Assembly (NCBI GenBank): GCA_039000515.1
Contig: JBCFYV010000001.1
Coordinates: forward strand, 67,263,030-67,327,029
Direction: 5' to 3'
Length of the DNA stretch: 64,000 nucleotides
Source: Timema cristinae
Taxonomy: Eukaryota > Arthropoda > Insecta > Phasmatodea > Timematidae
Part shown: positions 32,918 to 45,370 of the stretch, piece by piece
Position numbering within the stretch: the first letter of the stretch is position 1
Layout of the letters: each line of letters starts with the position of its first letter
Program-made: the position numbers and the translations under genes
Notes under the pieces: generated by a model
The model's input: only the letters and a program-made list of their open reading frames with translations
Databases searched by the model: none
What the model was told of the DNA's origin: nothing

Positions 32918-33180
32918 TAGCACCGCATCTTACTCCCGTTCGGGTTATACGCACTTACGCTAGTTGTAATGGTAGGGTGATTGTGAAATGAAATGGAGGA
33001 CCTACAGTTTAACGTGGAATCCGAACCACGGTGGAGGCCTGGCATTCCCCACATTCACAAGTTGTGATTAATACACGTCTTGTCAGAAGGAAGGAAGGGT
33101 TTGGCAATCAGGTAAATAGGATTGAACCCCGGACCCCCAGCACACAAATTTGACATCCTACCCATAGAACGCCAGGTCAC
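32918..33180 (-). repeat. tRNA-derived SINE, family B, copy 1
   Basis: The minus strand reads GTGACCTGGCGTTCTATGGG (A-box region), GGGGTTCAATCC (B box), AATGCCAGGCCTCCACCGTG, a TACAGTTTAACGTGG-type body on the plus strand, and the tail TATAACCCGAACGGG plus AGTAAGATGCGGTGCTAATA. It matches the copies at 44919 and 47484. Confidence 0.85.
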
Positions 33181-33784
33181 TCGACTCTCCAAGAAGAATA
33201 GAAAGAAATAGAGAAATGAGTCCTATCATTTTAAAGACATTGAGCGAAGTGCTTGGGAGAACAAAGAAAGGACTCCAGTTCTCTCTTTAGCGTCAGTAAA
33301 CAGAGAAGTGAAGAGTTGAGAGGAAAGGCGGGGTAATGAATACATGACATTTCACACACTATAGCCCAGCACGGGAAGAACATTTTATTTACAAAGTATA
33401 GAGAAAATATTGTGATATAAAGAATCCTTCAGATTACAAAGAAGTTGTTTTCTACAGATTTACTTGCTGGTGGTTGAGAATAAATGCGTGGATACCAGGA
33501 TACCCAAGATACCAAATTACTAAGAGACAATAAAAAGACAATATTGTTAGGATAAGTGCTCTAATGGTTTTTACTAAATGCCTCAACATTATCAGCGGAT
33601 ATTCAAAATGAAACTAGGTTAAGTTAGTTTATCTCCACCAATTTTACTCGAGCGTGTCATAAACTTGTATCAGCATTATTTGTGGGTGGAATATATAACT
33701 TTGCCAACTAAATTAGTAAAAAAAGAAATAGATGGTATCAGCATGTAATTGAGCTATTCCCATGTAACACCATATTGTAAACAT
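33181..33784. other. Spacer between SINE and minisatellite
   Basis: No gene or repeat was recognised. Confidence 0.4.
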
Positions 33785-34399
33785 AGTGTTACATGGGGAG
33801 AGGAGAGCTCTAATGTATACATAGTGTTACATGAGGAGAGGAGAGCTCTAATGTATACATAGTGTTACATGGGAGAGGAGAGCCCTAATATATACATGGT
33901 GTTACATGGGGAGAGGAGATCTCTAATATATACATAGTGTTACATGGGGAGAGGAGAGCTCTAATGTATACATGTTACATAAGGGAGAGTAGAGCTCTAA
34001 TGTATACATAGTGTTACATGTGGAGAGGAGAGCTCTAATGTATACATAGTGTTACATGGGTAGAGGAGAGCCCTAATATATACATGGTGTTACATGGGGA
34101 GAGGAGATCTCTAATATATACATAGTGTTACATAAGGAGAGGAGAGCTCTAATGTATACATGTTACATGAGGGAGAGTAGAGCTCTAATGTATACATAGT
34201 GTTACATGTGGAGAGGAGAGCTCTAATGTATACATAGTGTTACATGGGTAGAGGAGAGCCCTAATATATACATGTGTTACATGGGGAAAGGAGAGCTCTA
34301 ATATATACATGGTGTTACATGAGCAGAACTCTAATATATATATGGTGTTACATGAGGAGAGGAGAGCTCTAATATATACATGGTGTTACATGAGGAGAG
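33785..34399 (+). repeat. 38-bp minisatellite, left part (about 16 copies)
   Basis: The unit TAATGTATACATAGTGTTAC plus ATGGGGAGAGGAGAGCTC (38 bp) continues in the same orientation at 50278-50930. The final GGAGAG at 34394-34399 is the left copy of the direct repeat that flanks the giant element. Confidence 0.95.
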
Positions 34400-34586
34400 A
34401 GTAGGGTGTATTTGGGGTTTTCAGGGCGGATATGACATCATAACAGCGTCATAACGCTAATGTTAGGTTTCCTCTTATGGCGCTTATACACACATAGGGT
34501 TTTCAGGGCATGCTGACGTCATAGCTTATTTCTTATGGCACTTAGACACACATAGGGTTTTCAGGGCAGGTAGGGGAGGTAGTGGT

Positions 34587-34619
<33 letters not shown>

Positions 34620-35854
34620 ATGATCTGAGGGAGTCGACGTGTTTAGGGGGGTGAGGGAGGCAGTGCACGGGGGGTTGTATGATTGGTCCGGGCTATGCGA
34701 ACTCTCCCGAGGGTGGGGGTTGGGGGAAGCGCGCGGGCGAGCTCCCTGGGTCCGGGCTTCGGTTCCCGATTACCTGGCCTCCTCCGAGGCCATGCCGAGA
34801 CGCCGAGATAAGATGTCGGATATTTTCTCTATGACAATAGTCGACATGAAGTTTACCAAACCTCCTCCGAGGCCATGCTGGGACCCTGAGCTAAGATGTC
34901 GGATATTTTCTCTATGAAAATAGTCGGCATGAAGATTACCAAACCCCTTCCGAGGAATGTCAGGTCTCCGGGCAACCCTCCCCCTAATCTGCATACATAT
35001 CTTCCTTATTATAAATGACCTATTCTTAATGGATACTCTTTTATTTCTATGTAATGTCTCTCCCTCCCTCTCCTGATCTGCATACATATCTTCCTTATTA
35101 TAAATGACCTTTTTACTCAGAACATAGTCTTAAAAAAGATTCGTATTGTTACCTCTCAGAATATAACCTTAATAGGATCATGAACTTAAATAAATAGTAC
35201 AGCCTCTTATGATTATAATGATACATACGCGTATATATTCGGTACAAAGATTATTAAAAAAAATTAAATTCTTTCATTCGGTGTATGCGATGATTAGTCG
35301 AGGGGGAACGACGGGTTTCTCTCTCTCTCTCTTTCTTTACCTCTCAGAGTGAGAGGAGGGTTTTGGTATAGGTCCCCTAGCTTATACACAAAAACAGTTT
35401 CAGACAGGCAGGGGAAGTTATAGACCCTTATACACACAGACGGTTTCAGGACAGCGGTACGTGAGGGGATGCGAGGGGTGCGGGTTGCCGGGATGTGCGA
35501 GAGGGGTAACCTCCGTCTGTATACATTGCTCCTTGCAAGTATTGCTTCTCTCTCTTCATCTTTAGGAGGACGCGGGGAATCTAACCCGGGACCCGGGAAT
35601 CTTCCCGTGCACGAGGAGGGTTAAGACAGACTCTATGATGGTGGCGTATTAAGCCAAAGTCCAGGGTTTGAATCAACCATCAAGCGCTGTAGTTGAGAAC
35701 AGGGATCCTTTATGATTCCACACCTGGACGCGAGGGGATCCAAGCCGGGACCCATGGAATCCTTCCCGTGTACGGGGGGGTAGGGAATCTAACCCGGGAC
35801 CTTTGCGAGTTATCCGGGAAAAATCTGCATTGGCGTATTAAACCAAGGTCTAGG

Positions 35855-36190
35855 GTTTGCCTCATACTCGTCATCACCCTCATACTCACCATCACCCTCA
35901 TACTCACATCACCCTGATACTCACCATCACTCTCATACTCACTATCACCTCTTATACTCAGCGTCACCCTCACATACTAACTATCACCCTCACCCTACTC
36001 ACTATCACCCTCATACTCACCATCATCCTCAAACTCACATCACCCTCATTACTCATCATCAACCTCATACTCACTATCACTCCCCATACTCACCATCGTC
36101 CTCATACTCACCATCAGCCTCATACTCGCCATCATCCCCCCATACTCGTCATCATACTCACTATCGCCTTCATACTCACTGGCTACGCGA
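35855..36190 (+). repeat. 18-bp minisatellite in the left arm
   Basis: Units of CTCATACTCACCATCACC with small length changes. The inverted partner is at 48240-48730, and a much larger array of the same unit lies outside the element at 56870-58984. Confidence 0.9.
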
Positions 36191-36479
36191 GCTCCCTCCC
36201 GGATCCAGAGCTTGGTTCCTGACAAAAACAAACATATCTTCCTCAGAACATAGTCTAAGTATTGTTACCGGAAACATACATATCTTCTATGACCTTTCCG
36301 AGTCTGACTTCGGGAGGGGTGACCGGGCTTGCCCCCCCCCCCCCCCCAGCCCGGCGAAGACATTTATTTCTAGCCTTCCTCTCCTGATCTGCATACATAT
36401 CTTCCTTTGCTCAGAACGTAGTCTTAAAAAATTATTCGTATTGTTACCTTACCTTCATGGCTACGCGAGCTCCCTCCCG

Positions 36480-36915
36480 AGTCCGGGCTTCAATCCTGAC
36501 AAAGACATGGAAACATACATATCTTCCTCAGAACATAGTGTTAAAAAGATTCGTATTGTTACCTCTCAGAATAAGGAAACATACATATCTTCCTCAGAAC
36601 ATAGTCTTATAAAGATTCGTATCGTTACCTCTTAGAATAAGGAAACATACATATCTTCCTCAGAACATAGTGTTAGAAAGATTCGTATTGTTACCTCTCA
36701 GAATAAGGACACATACATATCTTCCTCAGAACTAGTCTTATAAAGATTCGTATCGTTACCTCTCAGAATAAGGAAACATAATATCTTCCTCAGAACATGT
36801 GTTAAAAGATTCGTATTGTTACCTCTCAGAATAGGAACATACATATCTTCCTCAGACATAGTGTTAAAGATTCGTATCGTTACTTCAGATAAGGAAACAT
36901 ACATATCTTCCTTAT
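36480..36915 (+). repeat. 66-bp satellite, left arm (about 6 copies)
   Basis: The unit is GGAAACATACATATCTTCCT plus CAGAACATAGTCTTAAAAAG plus ATTCGTATTGTTACCTCTCA plus GAATAA. It is the reverse complement of the unit in the right arm, where copy number is about seven times higher. Several units here have single-base deletions. Confidence 0.9.
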
Positions 36916-37568
36916 ATAAATGACCTTTCGCTCAGAATATAACCTTAATGGATACTCGTTTATTTCTATGTAATGTCTCTCTCTCTCTTTCATCTTTCTT
37001 AATAGTACAGCCTCTTATTTAGCGTGTATATTAAATTCTTTCTCAATACAGTCTTTCACTCGGTGTATGCAATGATTAGTCGAGGGGAGGACGGCGAGGG
37101 TTTTTTTTCAGGACAGTGGTATGTGCGAGTGGTGAGGGTTGCAGGGTGGTGCGGGAGGGGTAACCTCCGTCTTTAGGAGATTCCACACCTGGACGCGGGG
37201 ATCTAAGCCGGGACCCAGGAATCTTTACGTGCACGGGGTGGGTTAAGGCAGAGTCTATGACGGTAGCAAAGTCCGCGGGGTGTTTGATTCCCGTACCCAT
37301 GAATCAACCACCAAGCGCTGTAGTTGATACTCGAGTTATCCGGGAATCTTCCCTGAATAATTCTGTATTAGCGTATTAAGCCAAAGTTCAGGGTTTGATT
37401 CCCGTGTTCATGGATGTTTGTTCATTCTCATTAAGAAATATACTGTTTTCACACCATTGTGATTACAAATATTAATTATATTTGATGCTCAAATTTAATA
37501 GTATTTAGGAATCTCTCTCTAGTGAGTAAATAATAAGTATTTATTTATTTGATAAATCTCCTGAAATA

Positions 37569-38498
37569 ATGCTTGAATCCCAAATCAGTGACGTTTATAA
37601 GAGGAATAATCTGACACCATTTCATTTAGGTACATGGAATGGTCCACGAGCTGAACCAAATAAAGGATTGTATCCCAAGTTTAGTATGAACGGCTTAATT
37701 GAATTGATCATTTCTAAAAACCCATAGCTAACATATTTTATAGGATAGAAAATTATAATATGTTAGAGTTTATAGCTCTAGAAATAAGGATTTTAGAAAG
37801 AAATTCTACAGATATAATAAATAGAAAACTATTAAAATAAAATTTTTGTATGAAATCTGCACCGCCCTTCTACACTATTACTCAAGAATGGCAAAAAGTG
37901 AATTTTTGGTAATAATATGAAATATGTCCTATTTGAAATGACCAATTCAATTAGGCGTCAGATTTGCAATGCATTGAAATGCTGGGGACAAAAATTAAGG
38001 GATTTTAATTTCACTTGGATAAGCAATGAGAGTGCAATTTTACAATTAATTTATATATTTTGTTTTCTCTTAAGTTATTGATTTAAATACAGGTGCACTT
38101 CCTCTAGATAATACTTCAAATCCCTATTTCTTAGATTTAAGAAATAAATCACCAGGGTATTAAATATAATAAATAAAATCAAAACAAAATAGTTACCTAA
38201 TATGTATTTGGAGGTAATCAAATATAACTAGGCATTTTTTGGAAAAAAATTATTGAACCATCTTGATGACCAGACAGACTTTAGCGTTAAGCTTGTCTAG
38301 TCTCATTTGCCCATAACATTGATCTTGTGGATCAAACTGTGAAACTGTGTATAGAGCATGCATTTTCTAAGTGGATTCTCACTTTCTTTCCATACAAATG
38401 TGGGTTTTTTCCTTTAAAATCCATCTTTCCCATTCCTATTCCGTTAGTTTATATATACGGAATGCTTGTACCAGCAGTGAGACATATTTTACAGACAA
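37569..38498 (+). pseudogene. Decayed gene of unknown family inside the giant element
   Basis: Several non-repetitive frames follow one another on plus: 37569-37727 (starts MLESQISDVYKRNN, includes HLGTWNGPRAEPNKG), then after a one-base shift in an A run NIFYRIENYNMLEFIALEIR, then EICTALLHYYSRMAKSEF, NSIRRQICNALKCWGQKLRD (about 37940), NPYFLDLRNKSPG (about 38120, after an acceptor-like AATACAG), and HNIDLVDQTVKLCIEHAFSK to about 38498. Composition looks protein-like in each block, but single-base indels and stops separate them. The family is not recognised. It is the only other candidate cargo gene in the element. Confidence 0.45.
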
Positions 38499-38579
38499 AA
38501 TAAATGGTAAAACCAAATTCTTCATAATTTCTCCTTGGATAGTTATATTTTTAAAACAACTTTTAAAAACAGAAATTAT

Positions 38580-39090
38580 TACCTGAAAACTACCTTTAAA
38601 CTAATATGTTGTTCATCTTGTGATAATTTCCCATACATTATTTCAAGAAATAATTCACCTGAAATTAACCTTAATATAAAAATTTGACCTGGATTCATTG
38701 CTAGATGACATAATGTAAATATAAGGTTTGAATGAAAAACATAAAACCGTTTCTGCAGTAACTCCAAGTACATACAAAAATATATAGTGACAGACAGACA
38801 TAGAGAAACCAGATAAACATATATACAATTAGATGGACATAGGGACAAGCAGATGGGCATAGGGACAAGCAGATGGGCATAGGGAAATAAGATGGACATA
38901 AAGACAAAGAGATGAACATTGAAACAAACAGATGAACACGTGGACTAGTAGAGGAATATAGGAACAAGATGACAGACATATTAAGAGGTAGACAGGTGGA
39001 CATTGGGACAAACAGTCATAGATACAAACTGACAGAAACAAGTGTGTATAGAGCCTGTCATTGTGTTATAACTATCAGAAAAACAAATTG
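38580..39090. other. Simple-sequence-rich spacer in the giant element
   Basis: Loose repeats of GATGGGCATAGGGACAAGCA at 38850-39010 give Cys/Pro/Leu-rich minus-strand frames that are not credible genes. Confidence 0.5.
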
Positions 39091-40090
39091 CTTCTTCAGA
39101 TTACAAAGTCGTCAATAATACAAATTGACTCTTTCAAATTACCTGAGACAGATATAAATGTATACAAGAAATCGGATAAAATGTCTTGTTCAATGTTGAC
39201 ATCCTAAAAAGTTAAATACTGTCATTATGTTATAACTATCAGAAACTTTCAGCTTACAATGATACATACGTATATATATTTGGTACAAAGATTATTAAAA
39301 AAATTAAATCCTTTCTCTCTCAAACTAACAGAATACAAATTAACTCTTTCAAATTACCTGAGCGGCTAAAAAAATGTATACAAGAAATCGGATACAATAT
39401 CCTGTCCAATGTTGACAGCCTAAAAAAGTTAAATACTGTCATTGTGTTATAGCTATCAGAAACTTTCAGATTACAATGATACATACATATATATTTGGTA
39501 CAAAGATTATTAAAAAATTAAATCCTTTCTCTCAAACTAACAGAATACAGATTAACTCTTTCAAATTACCTGAAACGGCTAAAAAAATGTATACAAGAAA
39601 TCGGATATATTAAATTTTACAAATGTCCCGGGAAAATATCTCAGCAAACAGTAAGGTGTTTCCTCAATAATACAAATTGACTCTTTCAAATTACCTGAGA
39701 CGGCTAAAAAATGTATACAAGAAATCGGATAAAATGTCCTGTCCAATTTCGACAGCCTAAAAAGTTAAATACTGTCATTGCGTTATAACTATCAGAAAAA
39801 CAAATTGGCTCTTTCAGATTACAAAGTCGTCAATAATACAAATTGACTCTTTCAAATTACCTGAGACTGCTAAAAATGTATACAAGAAATCGGATAAAAT
39901 GTCCTGTCCAATGTTGAAAGCCTAAAAAGTTAAATATTGTCATGGCGTTATAACTATCAGAAAACAAATTGACTCTTTCTGATTACAATGATACATACAT
40001 ATATATTCGGTACAAAGATTATTAAAAATTAAATTCTTTCTCTCGGAAAAAAATAAAGTCTTTCATTCGGAGCATACAATGATTATATTA
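39090..40090 (+). repeat. Irregular direct repeats, about five copies
   Basis: Copies of ACAAATTGACTCTTTCAAAT with TACCTGAGACGGC, followed by TGTATACAAGAAATCGGATA and TAAATACTGTCATTG, start at about 39124, 39345, 39546, 39669 and 39838 (spacings 221, 201, 123 and 169). Between some copies is the module GGTACAAAGATTATTAAA, which also occurs in both arms. Confidence 0.8.
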
Positions 40091-40189
40091 TAGTCTCACC
40101 GTCATAGAACGTGATAATACATTACATTTTCTAGGGATTGGAAGAGTACTTTCTAAACAGATTAAACCAACACCATTTTAGAAAACATT

Positions 40190-40750
40190 CTATACTAGTC
40201 GAAAGTAAGGAGTGAATTTGATTTAGAATTTAAGACTTAAGATATATCGCTCAAAAAAAAATATAGAAAGATCAGTCAACATCTTTTTGTCGTACCAACA
40301 CTTAGTATCCGTTACAACAACGTTTGTAAGTTTGTTCGATAATTCTTATTCCTCTAAACAAACTATTGAAATTAACAAGCTTTGTTGATCTTCCAACCAA
40401 TTAAAAAATACAAAAATACTTTAGCTAACGCGAGCAAACAATCTAACAAAAACTTACATTACTCTTTTTAGACTTGTCATTCATCACCTTACATACTGTT
40501 AAATTAATGACGAATTATTTATTAAATGTGTAAAGTCTTCATTATTTGACAATATGTTAACCTAATTTTACATTTTGATCTACGTTACTATCTCAGCAAA
40601 CAGTAAGGCGTTTCGTCAATACCAGATAAGACTTGGAATATTATCTAAATTAAAATGTATACGTGTCAACTCTAATAGAAATGTGTAAAGTTTTGAGCAT
40701 TATATCTAAGTCTTAAATTCTAGATCTAGATTAAACCAAGTTTAAATAAT
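40190..40750 (+). repeat. Inner inverted repeat segments, left side
   Basis: AAGGAGTGAATTTGATTTAG at 40206 and CTAAGTCTTAAATTCTAGAT near 40706 have inverted partners at about 44125-44175 and 43755-43800. They continue the mirror symmetry of the element toward its centre near 42.3 kb. Confidence 0.6.
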
Positions 40751-40901
40751 ATGAGAGAATCCTATCGAAACAAGCTTTGTTGATCTTTCAACCAATTAAA
40801 AAATACAACAGTGAAGCTAAATGCTACGCTTGATTTAATTGGAGGACAACGGTATTTGAATTAGTTACACTGTGTGTACTCCCCCCTTTACACATCCTCA
40901 C

Positions 40902-41417
40902 CTAGTCAGACCGTAAAAGTCTTGCCTGATCAGACTTAAACCATTCGTTGAGTAGTCGCACATTATCCGTGGCGCACGAGTAGATACTACCGGAATGGGT
41001 GGAACACTTGTCTACCTCGTACAGTGTTTTAAGCTTACTCAGAGAAGGGCAGCCGAGTTCGCCTAGCTCGCAAAAGTTATACTTATCACTTTCGTCGGCA
41101 ATGATATTCTGTAACCACGTCATCTTCTCAGTTCCTTTAATATAGATTGATAACCGCGAAGCGTACCGTTCTAGATGAGAAATTGAGATAGAACGAAGAT
41201 TCGAGTACTGTACTTCCCCATCGTACCAAGATAACCCGTGATAATACTCACTCAGCCAAACCACATTTCTCCTGCTCGATGCGGAGAGGTTATCGATCTT
41301 GAATGAAGGAAGAAACTTGTAGTTAATCTCCTCAAAGGGTTCGAAATGTAGAATGCTCAACTCCTTGAATATGAATACTATTTCATCACTCGAGTATCCT
41401 TGCGCGTCGATCAACAT
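40902..41417 (-). CDS. Intact 171-codon protein of unknown function in the giant element
   Basis: This is the only intact, non-repetitive frame of substance in the giant element. It starts at ATG 41417 in a strong context (CACCATG). A TATATATAGG-type TATA box lies about 85 bases upstream (41500-41510), and the frame stops at TAG 40902. The protein begins MLIDAQGYS, with KELSIL (18-23), WLSEYYHGLSWYDG (54-67), IYIKGTEKMTWL (91-102), GCPSLSKL (122-129) and a Cys/His pattern C138-x2-H141-x6-C148 before NVRLLNEWF. There is no signal peptide or membrane segment. The N-terminal acidic motif and KG-E-WL block could suggest an RNase H-like or exonuclease-like fold, and I recall small proteins of similar design in arthropod genomes; both points are weak inference. 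Intact coding in a region otherwise full of decay suggests recent function. Confidence 0.65.
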   Translation of the reverse strand: MLIDAQGYSSDEIVFIFKELSILHFEPFEEINYKFLPSFKIDNLSASSRRNVVWLSEYYHGLSWYDGEVQYSNLRSISISHLERYASRLSIYIKGTEKMTWLQNIIADESDKYNFCELGELGCPSLSKLKTLYEVDKCSTHSGSIYSCATDNVRLLNEWFKSDQARLLRSD

Positions 41418-41494
41418 GGTGAACCACCTTACTGTTTGCGGGGATATTTTCCTCTAGAATGTAGATAGTAACTAATGATTTCTTCTATAAGGGT

Positions 41495-41512
41495 TAACTC
41501 TATATATAGGGA
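41495..41512 (-). promoter_or_regulatory. TATA box of the 171-codon gene
   Basis: CCTATATATAGAG on the minus strand, about 85 bases before the ATG at 41417, which is suitable for a 5' leader of about 50 bases. Confidence 0.45.
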
Positions 41513-41519
41513 AGAAGGA

Positions 41520-42094
41520 GGGGCTCTAAGCCACGCCCGCTACAGAGTGTGTGACTCTATGACTCGGAAAGTTCATAGTTCATCTTGCACAGATGTTCAT
41601 GCATGTAAACCATAAGCCCAGTATGGGTTACGAACAGGATTAAGATCGTGGGATACCCGCTTCGTGAGGATGGAAGTTATCCGTCAAGATTACAGCGGCT
41701 GGGAACGGTGAACCTTACTCCCGTTCGATACATCACTAGAAAAACCAGTCCTCGTACTCGTCAGCGCACGTAATACTGAGCCTAGATAAACTTACATCTA
41801 CTCTCGAATCATATGCTCTGCATGAACGGGTAGTAATCCATACAGCATTCAAGCGACGTGACACTCCTACCGTACATCACGTCAAGGATCATATTCCCAT
41901 TATATTCGCTATCTGCTCGTGACAAGCCCCCGCAACCAGACAAACGCGTCTGGGTTTGGCAAGCCCCTGCATGTTGACGGTACCGCAACCAAACAAACAC
42001 GCCTTTAAGAGAGCTCACCTCTGGTTCATAGATAGCTAACGCCGCTGTATTCAACGATCATGTTAGCGCGTTCCATAACGTAATTCTCTCGCAG
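41520..42094. other. Central spacer of the giant element
   Basis: An 81-codon minus frame (41809-42054, with YRQHAGACQTQTRLSGCGG) is present but not recognised. Its ATG faces the plus frame at 42095, about 40 bp away. I do not call it as a gene. Confidence 0.35.
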
Positions 42095-43335
42095 ATGACT
42101 GTTCAGCGTCCGAAGCTCGACGTCCCCCGGTCAATGCCTATACCTGAGCTACAATCTGAGCTCAACAGGAGCTGTGCTCATGATCGTAAGACGATATTAC
42201 CTATGGTTGAATCTGTAGAAACACTGCTGTACCTTGTTCAACTGTACCTCGTTCAAATGTACCTTGTTCAACCGAACCTTGTTCAAATGTACCTTGTTCA
42301 ACTGCACCTTGTTCAAATGAACCTTGTTCAACTGCACCTCGTTCAATTGAACCTCGTTCAACTGGACCTTGTTCAACTGGACCTTGTTCAACTAGACCTT
42401 GTTCAACTGGACCTTGTTCAACTGGACCTTGTTCAACTGGACCTTGTTCAACTGTACATTGTTCAACTGTACATTGTTCAACTGTACATTGTTTGAGAGA
42501 GAGAGATAACCTGCGTAGGAGAGAGATAACCAGTATGAGCAGGAAAGATAACCTGGGTGTGGAAGAGAGATAGTCTGCGTGTGGGAGAGAGAGACGAATG
42601 GTGGAACATTTATAGAATGTATCACAGTTTAATGGCGGAGGGTTGCAAGCTAAGGGTGATTGTCGAGTTCAACTGGACCTTGTTCAACTGGACCTTGTTC
42701 AACTGAACCTTGTTCAACTGGACCTTGTTCAACTGGACCTTGTTCAACTGTACATTGTTCAACTGTACATTGTTCAACTGTACATTGTTCAACTGTACAT
42801 TGTTTGAGAGAGAGAGATAACCTGCGTAGGAGAGAGATAACCAGTATGAGCAGGAAAGATAACCTGGGTGTGGAAGAGAGATAGTCTGCGTGTGGGAGAG
42901 AGAGACGAATGGTGGAACATTTATAGAATGTATCACAGTTTAATGGCGGAGGGTTGCAAGCTAAGGGTGATTGTCGAGTTCAACTGGACCTTGTTCAACT
43001 GGACCTTGTTCAACTGAACCTTGTTCAACTGTACCTTGTTCAACTGTATCTTGTTCAACTGTACCTTGTTCAACTGTACCTTGTTCAACTGTACCTTGTT
43101 CAACTGTACCTTGTTCAACTGTACCTTGTTCAACTGTACCTTGTTCAACTGTACCTTGTTTGAGAGAGAGAGAGATAACCTGCGTAGGAGAGAGATAACC
43201 AGTATGAGCAGGAGAGATAACCCGAGTGTGGGAGAGAGATAGTCTGCGTGTGGGAGAGAGAGACAAATGGTGGAAAATTTATAGAATGTATCACAGTGTA
43301 ATGGTGGAGGGTTGCAGGCTAAGGGTGATTGTCGA
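42095..43335 (+). repeat. 15-bp arrays within a 312-bp higher-order repeat
   Basis: Three arrays of TTCAACTGTACCTTG (15 bp) lie at about 42232-42492, 42668-42803 and 42980-43160. Each is followed by the same spacer of about 173 bp (TTTGAGAGAGAGAGATAACC ... GGGTGATTGTCGAG). Array-plus-spacer starts at 42665 and 42977 are 312 bp apart. A plus frame at 42095-42496 has about 45 non-repeat residues (MTVQRPKLDVPRSMPIPELQ...) and then runs into LVQ repeats; it could be a host-frame relic but is not convincing. Confidence 0.9.
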
Positions 43336-44224
43336 GATTAAATATCCCGTAAAGCGTGTTGAGACCACCTACATGATCTCATAGTAAGAGCTCCCCCCGC
43401 CCACAGGTTCAGAGGTCCTGGGGCTCAATCCCCGGCGCTTACAAAGTTTATCTGCCTGTAACGCTCCACCTCAGTCACGTCTCCGGTTTAGAGAACTACG
43501 ATTAATTCGTTGAGCCAACTATATGACGTACTCTTTAACTCTCAGTCTGTAGCTAAACTATCGAGCATCACTACTCTTATAGACTCAAGCTATATTCGTT
43601 CATCACTACTTCTCAGAGCGAGGAACTGTCACGGACTCGAGAAGAAACAAGTCAACCGATCCTGTGGCTTAGCGGCTTAGGTATGCCGAGTTCACCTCGG
43701 GGTTGAGAGAGAGAAATCCAGCACGTTTCGTCATTTAACCTTAACCCTTAAGTTCTCTCCAAACTTGGTTTAATCTGGATTTAGAATTTATGTCTTAAAA
43801 AGTGTCAAGTTTAAAAACCTCTCGGAAACTGTACGTCAGCAAACAGAACCGATGTGAAACATCGGACGTCAGGATTTTCTCACACTTCCAGAGAGGGATC
43901 GAGAGCGGGTGCGTTTCAGCAATTAACCTTAACCCCGTTCACCAAGTTCCCTCGTAAGGGTCCCCCCCACCCTAATCATCGCACGGAAGATATATGTATT
44001 CCACCGTCCTTCTACCTCCTTCAGATGTTGGCTGATTTGGGAGTAGTTTGAGAGATTACATTTTTATTTTATTACATCAATTAATTTGACAAATTGTATC
44101 AAACAATTCTTTCTATATTTTTTTTGAGAGATATAAATTAAGTCTTAAATTCTAAATCAAATTCACTCCTTACTAGATCCCCGTGTCCAGGCGTGGAATC
44201 TCCTCAGCGCTCGGTGGTTGATTC
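43336..44224. other. Inner spacer with inverted repeats and weak tRNA-like motifs
   Basis: It contains the inverted partners of the 40.2-40.75 kb segments (43755-43800 and 44125-44175). A B-box-like GGGGCTCAATCCCCGG occurs near 43419, but no full cloverleaf or SINE could be drawn. No gene is supported. Confidence 0.45.
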
Positions 44225-44918
44225 ATGAACACGGGAATCAAACCCCGAACTTTGGCTTAATACAGAGCTATTCGGGGAAGATTACCGGATAACTCGAGTA
44301 TTAACTACAGCGCTCGGTGGTTGATTCATGGGTACGGGAATCAAACACCCCGCGGACTTTGCTACCGTCATAGACTCTGCCTTAACCCACCCCGTGCACG
44401 TAAAGATTCCTGGGTCCCGGGTTAGATCCCCGCGTCCAGGTGTGGAATCTCCTAAAGACGGAGGTTACCCCTCCCACACCACCCGGCAACCCTCTCCCCT
44501 CGCACATACCACTGTCCTGAAAAAAAAACCTCGCCGTCCTCCCATTCGACTAATCATTGCATACAACGAGTGAAACACTGTATTGAGAAAGAATTTAATA
44601 TACACGCTAAATAAGAGGCTGTACTATTAAGAAAGATGAAAGAGAGAGAGAGACATTACATAGAAATAAACGAGTATCCATTTAAGGTTATATTCTGAGC
44701 GAAAAAAAAGGTGATTTATAATAAGGAAGATATGTATGTTTCCTTATTCTGAGAGTTAACAATACGAATCTTTATAAGACTATGTTCTGAGGAAGATATG
44801 TATGTTTCCTTATTCTGAGAGGTAACAATACGAATCTTTTTAACACTATGTTCTGAGGAAGATATGTATGTTTCCTTATTCTGAGAGGTAACAATACGAA
44901 TCTTCATAAGACTATGTT

Positions 44919-45370
<452 letters not shown>

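Larger units (their letters stand above)
34400..37412 (+). repeat. Left inverted arm of the giant element
   Basis: In order from the end it holds three copies of a GGGTTTTCAGGGC subterminal motif (34413, 34497, 34556), a TG microsatellite, a segment with CCTCCGAGGCCATGC repeats, a dispersed module (GGTACAAAGATTATTAAA at about 35240), GTATTAAGCCAAAG tRNA-like segments, an 18-bp array, a 66-bp array of about 6 copies, and a second tRNA-like block at about 37200-37410. All recur inverted in the right arm. The predicted frames at 34639-34917 and 34770-35087 are arm sequence, not genes. Confidence 0.85.

Noticed and set aside
34639..34917. 92-codon frame (and its inverted copy at 49765-50004)
   Set aside because: Both copies lie in the inverted arms; the shared part is explained by arm identity and has no recognisable domain.
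41809..42054. 81-codon minus frame with several Cys residues, divergent from a plus frame 40 bp away
   Set aside because: No recognised motif, no clear promoter, and it lies in the repeat-rich centre; kept only as a note.
43340..43450. A possible tRNA with GGGGCTCAATCCCC
   Set aside because: Only a B-box-like hairpin; acceptor and anticodon stems do not form.
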